DNA of 64,000 nucleotides from Jaenimonas drosophilae (lineage: Eukaryota; Euglenozoa; Kinetoplastea; Trypanosomatida; Trypanosomatidae). The notes under the pieces are model-generated. The model saw nothing but the letters and a program-made list of their open reading frames with translations, did not search any database and was not told the origin of the DNA. Where the stretch lies: the NCBI GenBank assembly GCA_030849065.1, contig JASAON010001624.1, forward strand, positions 45,608-109,607, read 5' to 3'. Positions 59,325 through 64,000 of the stretch are shown here, in pieces. The translations under genes and the position numbers were made by a program. The stretch's first letter is position 1; the number at the start of each line of letters is the position of its first letter.

Positions 59325-60979
59325 CTTTTGTGTGTGTGTGAGTGTATGTAAATGTGAGTGTATGTAAACTGGAGTTCTGCAACAACAGAGGCAAAGAAAA
59401 ATGAAGGAAGAGACCAAGCAGTACAGAAACAAGGCATCAAGCAGAGGGATGGCACGTGGAGCTGTGTGTGCGTACACATGAAGGTGTGGGCACTATAACT
59501 TGCGTTCTTCATCATCTTTCCTCTAAGTCACTTGCTGGAAATTAGAAACAAACTACAAAAGGCAAAAAGAGAGTGGGAAAGGTGCCGCTGACATATCATC
59601 ACTGTTGTGGCATGCGACTTGAGAAGGCTCCGCGATGCATGTTGCTACGTGCAGCCGCTCCACCTGCGCATGGCACCTCTCTCGCTCTCCCACACCCCTT
59701 CACTCCCGTTAATCAAAAGGACGATGTTGTGTGGCGCCGATAGCAGAACAACGTTTAGACCAGGCCAACGGCGCCAAAGTGAAGGAGGAAGGTTGGGAGG
59801 GGAAGGTGGTGGTTGGTGGAGCTGCCTTGATACGCACATACACAAACAACAGCAAAAAGATGATGATGATCCGGAGACGTGAAGGGACGGAAAAAGAAGT
59901 ACGTCATAACGGAAAGATAGGGAAGAAATACGTTGTTGCCGCTGATACTCTACGTTGCTGCTGCTTCTGCTGCAGCGTGAGGAGGGGGAGGGGGAGAGTG
60001 GGTGTACGTCAAGACAGCATGAACGTACGCACATCGGTTGGGGCAATGTGTTTTGGGGCACACACACCACGCACGAACACCGTCGAGCACAAAGAAAGCA
60101 TTCAGCAAACAACGAGGTGTCAGAAACATATCAGAAGAAAGTAGCGGTAGCCAAGAAGGAAAGATGGGCAGGTAGAGTGTGTGCGATGCTCTCTCAGACA
60201 CCTTCGTCGTGCAGCTCCTCAAACCTCTCTGCACTACTGATGATGAAATACGCCATCACTCACATTACGGGAAGGCAATCATCGTCATACCGTGCATCCA
60301 TCAAGTCCCAACAACAACAACAACAACGTCATGAAGAAAGAATACGCTCATAGAAATGAAGGGAAAACAAACAACAACAAATGAGTAACTGCTGAAGGAG
60401 GTCGTAACGACGTACTCGTCAACCTCAACACCAACTGTGTTCATAGATGTGTGTGTGTGGGTGTTGTTCATCAGAGACCCACGAAGGCATCGACGCACCC
60501 ACACACACACACCACATCACCAGTAACTACTTAGTAAGAAGCGTATCGTTTGCTGTGGCCACACAACTCCCCTTCCTCCTCCATCAATCAAACATGTTGC
60601 CCTTCCAAATAACCCCCGAGACACGCATGCACACGTGCAGACGTTGAGTGATGCGCACATTATCTTAGTGAGTGTCATACCTCTTACCCTGCTGTTTCTA
60701 TTCTCAGGTTAGTGTGTTGCGGTGCAACTCTGCTGCTGTGGAGATACACCTCCAAACGTGTTGTGTGGGTGTGCGACGGAGGTGTATGAAGGAGGAGGAG
60801 GAAGAGGCAAGACGCACGCCCTGGCCCGTCCAAACAAACGTTGCCAACCAAGAAGGTGTTGGGCCAGATAATGAAGAGACGGTGCGCGTGTGTATACGTG
60901 CTTCATATGTGTGTTTGCAGGTCTACATTCTTTCGTGAAGAACTACGTCGTGTGCGTGTGTATGTCTGTGTGGGTGGGA
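59325..60979. other. Long intergenic region (1.65 kb)
   Basis: No gene supported on either strand; open frames on the + strand are Lys/Arg/Cys-rich and lack motifs. On the - strand, pyrimidine-rich sequence at about 59390-59410, 59550-59580 and 59880-59935 could guide trans-splicing. (CAA)n on the + strand occurs at 60310-60325. Confidence 0.45.
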
Positions 60980-61456
60980 CTAGACAATCAAGCGGCAGCC
61001 GGGGATGTAAATGCCGGGGATCTCGAACTCAGGAATCCAGCGCCACGCCGCGGGCTGCACACTGCGCAGCTCCTGGCAGAAGGAGCAGCAACCGCAGCAG
61101 CACAAACAGACGAAATCGCCGACAATGTTGCCGGTGGCACCAGCCTTCTTGCGCAGGTTATAGCGCGTAAGAACACCAGCGTAGCAGAGGCAGCACACAC
61201 AGACACAGTGGGGCCAGAGAGAGCACTGATCACCGAGGGAGCTGGCGTAGAGCTTGCAGCTGGAGCATGGGCCAAGGAAGCACCAGTGAAGGAGGCAGAG
61301 GAGTGCGTCGAGGATGTCGGGAGCACCGCAGCATGGCGAGACCTTCCAGACTTCCCAGCAGGCGCCGGCCTGACCGCCCCAGTCAAGCTGATCAAGACCG
61401 GTGAGTCCAAGTGGGCATGTTTGCTCCACCTCTGCGCAGGCTGCGTCGAAGCCCAT
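60980..61456 (-). CDS. PLAC8-domain cysteine-rich membrane protein, copy 2
   Basis: 158 residues, collinear with the other two copies without gaps. Conserved core: PLGLTGLDQLDWGGQAGACW, VSPCCGAPD, CKLYASSLGDQCSLWPHC, TRYNLRKKAGATGNIVGD and CQELRSV. It is the most divergent member: it has Tyr for Cys in CLCYAG, Ala-Ala for Gly-Gly before WRW, fewer cysteines at the end (PEFEIPGIYIPGCRLIV) and a C-terminal Val rather than Arg. The many substitutions with perfect length conservation suggest selection on fold and an old duplication. A role in membrane-associated metal or stress handling is only suggested by the family. Confidence 0.9.
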   Translation of the reverse strand: MGFDAACAEVEQTCPLGLTGLDQLDWGGQAGACWEVWKVSPCCGAPDILDALLCLLHWCFLGPCSSCKLYASSLGDQCSLWPHCVCVCCLCYAGVLTRYNLRKKAGATGNIVGDFVCLCCCGCCSFCQELRSVQPAAWRWIPEFEIPGIYIPGCRLIV

Positions 61457-62555
61457 GTGTATGAGATGTGTGGTTGGTGTTGTGTGGTGTAGAGGGTGTT
61501 AGGCGGTGTGAATGCAAGTCACTAGTGAGAAGGGGAGGAAGACGGGGGGGGGGGCGAGGTGAAGTAGGTAGGCACACAATGATGATGATGTTGATGATAC
61601 AAACAACCTGTGGGCGTGAATGGATGAGGGTGTACGTGTAGAGAGGGAGGAAGAGCCACCGTGAAACAAGCCATCGTGCAGCACAACAACATAAACGATA
61701 TGGGTGGAGCATGGATGATCATCATGGGCAATGTCGGGACGGCGAGAGGGAGCTTTTTCCATAACCGGAACAAGAAGAAGCGAAAAACAGCCACCGCCAC
61801 CATCACAACGTTGCTTCACAACCCAACCACGATGCATGCGCAGTGGCTCGCATCAGTGGTGGTTGCGTCTTCGAGCAACGATGATGATCCATCTCTCATT
61901 CTACACACGCACAAAATCTGCTGAGGGAGGGTGAGACAACCAACAACACACGAAAAAAGAAGAAAGATGCCGATATGCACACAACGACTTCCTACGCCCT
62001 CCACGTGTGTTGTTCTTCCTCAACTCCCCAACTTGAAGCCAAAAATCACAACATCCAGACATGCAGACGATGCTCGTTGCGTGTGTGTGTGTGTTGTTGC
62101 TATTGTTGTTGTGTGCAGCACTGCTAGAAACAATAGGTAGTAGAAAAAATATATATTCCAAAGGGGGAAAAAAAGAGAGGTAACGAAGGAAGAAGTGGCG
62201 TCGCTTGTTGCGACTTCCACTTTCCCAACTGTGGGGCGTTGCGGCGGTGGAACACGTGCATGAGGTGAGACGTGTGCTTCGTGTACGTGGGTGTGTTCTG
62301 AGAGGTGCAAGCACAGAGGTGGTTGTGGCCATTGATGTTGCCCACTCGCTGGATCTCACCACGCGAGCACGCGAGCACACATCTCATCGTGTTGTGATCT
62401 ACTTCACTCTACATGTACAACCACGTCGAAGGCTGCCATCACTTCACTGCTCGTACAGCGTAGGAGGAATGCATGCTACCTGTGAAGCTTCTCAAGCCAT
62501 GCCCACACATGCATGATCATTCATCGCTTCTTGTTGTTTGTTGGTTGAGTGCTCC
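61457..62555. other. Intergenic region
   Basis: No convincing gene. On the - strand a C-rich pyrimidine tract (complement of the G-rich 61535-61555) and a T/C-rich tract (complement of 62140-62180) lie upstream of copy 2 and are possible splicing signals. A (TG)n run lies at 62082-62095. Confidence 0.45.
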
Positions 62556-63032
62556 TTAACGAATGAAGCGGCAGCCAGGGACGTAGATGCCGGGGCAGTC
62601 GCACTCCGGCACAATGCGCCAGCCGCCTGGAGGAACGCTGCGGAGCTCCTGGCAGCATGAGCACGGGCCACAGCAGCACAAGCAAATACAATCGCCAATG
62701 ATGTTGCCACGTACACCAGCCTTCTTGCGCAGGTTATAGCGGGTGAAGAGGCCGGCACAGCAGAGGCAGCACACACAGACACAGTGAGGCCAGACGGAGC
62801 ACTGATCGCCGAGAGAAGTGGCGTAGAGCTTGCAGCTGGAGCATGGAGCGAGGCAGCACCAGTGCAGAACGCAGAGGAGGCAGCCCATCAAGTCGGGAGC
62901 ACCGCAGCATGGGGAGAGCTTCCAGCACTCCCAGCACGCGCCGGCCTGACCGCCCCACTGGAGCTGGTCGAGACCGCAGAGGCCGAGCGGGAACGTGGCA
63001 CAGATTTCATTGCAGAGGTTGTCGAAGCCCAT
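62556..63032 (-). CDS. PLAC8-domain cysteine-rich membrane protein, copy 3
   Basis: 158 residues, first of the three in transcription order. It carries the full PLAC8 pattern: PLGLCGLDQLQWGGQAGACW, LSPCCGAPD, CKLYATSLGDQCSVWPHC, TRYNLRKKAGVRGNIIGD, then the Cys cluster and CQELRSV. It has more cysteines than copy 2 (for example in ECWKL, HWCCL and PECDCPGIYVPGC) and resembles copy 1 more closely. The ATG at 63032 is the first in the frame. The gap-free alignment of all three genes shows a tandem family; more copies may lie beyond the window. Confidence 0.9.
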   Translation of the reverse strand: MGFDNLCNEICATFPLGLCGLDQLQWGGQAGACWECWKLSPCCGAPDLMGCLLCVLHWCCLAPCSSCKLYATSLGDQCSVWPHCVCVCCLCCAGLFTRYNLRKKAGVRGNIIGDCICLCCCGPCSCCQELRSVPPGGWRIVPECDCPGIYVPGCRFIR

Positions 63033-64000
63033 GTTGATGAGATGTGTGTTGTTGGAGTTGGTGTTGGAGTGAGTCTAAGAGGATAGGGGTTGGGTGTATC
63101 GTGAGATCTAGGTGGCGTACATGTGTGTCGTAGCGTAGAATGGCAGTTGGAAGAAAGGGTGTCGGATGACGAAGACATGTAGGTGTGTAGAAGATGCATA
63201 CACACACACACACGTACACACACACAAGCAGTGATGACTGTTGTTTTTGTTGTCGCGGGGACGTGTTTGGGTATCCATGTCAAAAGCAGCTAGAGAGACG
63301 GTGCACGTGTGGCAGAGATGGTGAGTCCATGTACTACCCTGCTTGCCATGCCATCAACCAATCACCCACATACATACACAACGCACACACGGAGGGTGAT
63401 TGTGTTTGGGTGCGTTTCGGTGCGCGTGCCGGTGGAAACAAGGATGAATCAAGAGAAAGCATACGAACAAAGTTCTGAAAAAATACAACGCGCCACAACA
63501 CACGACAGTACCAAGGAAGCAGCGCATTTGGCTGGTGCAGAGACTCATATATACGTACTCACCCATACACACCGGCTCCTGCTGCCCGTCCCACGTACGT
63601 TGTGGGGGTGCAGGTAGGGCTGAATGTGTATATGTACGTATGTATTTGCCACTGCTGCACACATGAGTGAGGCAGAGATGGAGTAGTCTAGATCCATCAC
63701 CTTCCACATCCATCATCGTATACTCGCACTACGAGGCAAGAGAGCATCGTGCTGCCCTTGCCGATAAGGAAGGTGCGTGGAGACGTAGCTGCTCATGCAT
63801 AATGATGAGAGAGGGAGGAAGGGAGCCACACGTGTGCAGCACACAACGTAATGCGCACTCTCACAATAGAAAGTACTCCCACATGGTCTAAGTGTCTTGA
63901 TGGGGGGGGGAGGGAAGTGAGGGCAGAAGAGATGCAGATACACCTACTCTGCCACATAACACTGCGTGTGTTGTGTGGGGTAGGCCAAGTGAGGAGGACG
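63033..64000. other. Region upstream of PLAC8 copy 3, to window end
   Basis: No gene supported. (CA)n and (TG)n runs (63194-63227), no PLAC8-like coding segment, and a G9 run at 63902-63910, which gives a C9 tract on the transcribed - strand. It probably contains the 5' UTR of copy 3 and the 3' UTR of the next gene upstream. Confidence 0.4.

Noticed and set aside
59325..59477. N-terminal extension of PLAC8 copy 1
   Set aside because: The other two copies begin at the equivalent MGF, and the extension is Leu/Cys/His-rich sequence derived from repeat-like DNA.
59645..60353. Open frames on both strands between PLAC8 copies 1 and 2
   Set aside because: Short, mutually overlapping, rich in Cys/His/Lys runs and without similarity to PLAC8 or any recognised domain.
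1..64000. CRISPR array or mobile element
   Set aside because: The repeats are short tandem microsatellites without unique spacers, and no transposase, reverse transcriptase, integrase or terminal repeats were seen.

Overview
This window looks like nuclear DNA of a kinetoplastid flagellate, most likely a trypanosomatid or close relative; the genus is not resolved. The reasons are: (1) intronless genes lie head to tail on the + strand from 1 to 55.7 kb and then all on the - strand from 56.4 kb to the end, as in polycistronic transcription units; (2) intergenic gaps carry polypyrimidine tracts followed by AG, the usual trans-splicing acceptor signal; (3) one gene encodes a paraflagellar-rod-type protein; (4) the switch between the two units contains a 5S rRNA gene whose core closely resembles the Leishmania/Trypanosoma 5S sequence as I remember it. 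No bacterial, viral, transposon or CRISPR features were seen.

Layout, + strand unit (1-55739): a 5'-partial leucine-rich-repeat protein; a paraflagellar rod-like coiled-coil protein; an LRRC51-like protein; EMC8/9 of the ER membrane protein complex; a 4248-residue HUWE1/TOM1-type HECT ubiquitin ligase; a 1922-residue MAP2K-like kinase; a permuted papain-fold (YiiX/DUF830-like) hydrolase; a short Dre2/anamorsin; a divergent ACAD9-like protein; a small orphan; mitochondrial-type phosphatidylglycerophosphate synthase (PGS1); PTPA, the PP2A activator; a large low-complexity orphan; a NEK kinase; a membrane-anchored alpha-carbonic-anhydrase-like protein that has lost its zinc ligands; a second NEK kinase; and a MARCH6/Doa10-type ER ubiquitin ligase.

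Convergent switch (55740-56393): a 5S rRNA gene on the - strand ending at a T8 run, plus an upstream hairpin element with tRNA-like features that also ends at an oligo-T run. RNA polymerase III genes at convergent switches are typical of kinetoplastids.

The - strand unit (56394-64000): the tRNA 2-thiouridylase MnmA/MTU1 and a tandem family of three cysteine-rich PLAC8-domain proteins of 158 residues each.

Genes in such units are usually co-transcribed without being functionally linked, so neighbourhood says little about function. A strong shared feature is trinucleotide repeat expansion, (CAA)n/(AAC)n and (GAT)n/(ATG)n. It appears both between genes, often directly before start codons, and inside coding regions as poly-Asn, poly-Asp, poly-Gln and poly-Ser tracts. 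The most interesting items are the apparently inactive carbonic anhydrase receptor-like protein, the zinc fingers embedded in the giant HECT ligase, the degenerate acyl-CoA dehydrogenase, the activation-loop insertions in two kinases, and the Pol III cluster at the strand switch.
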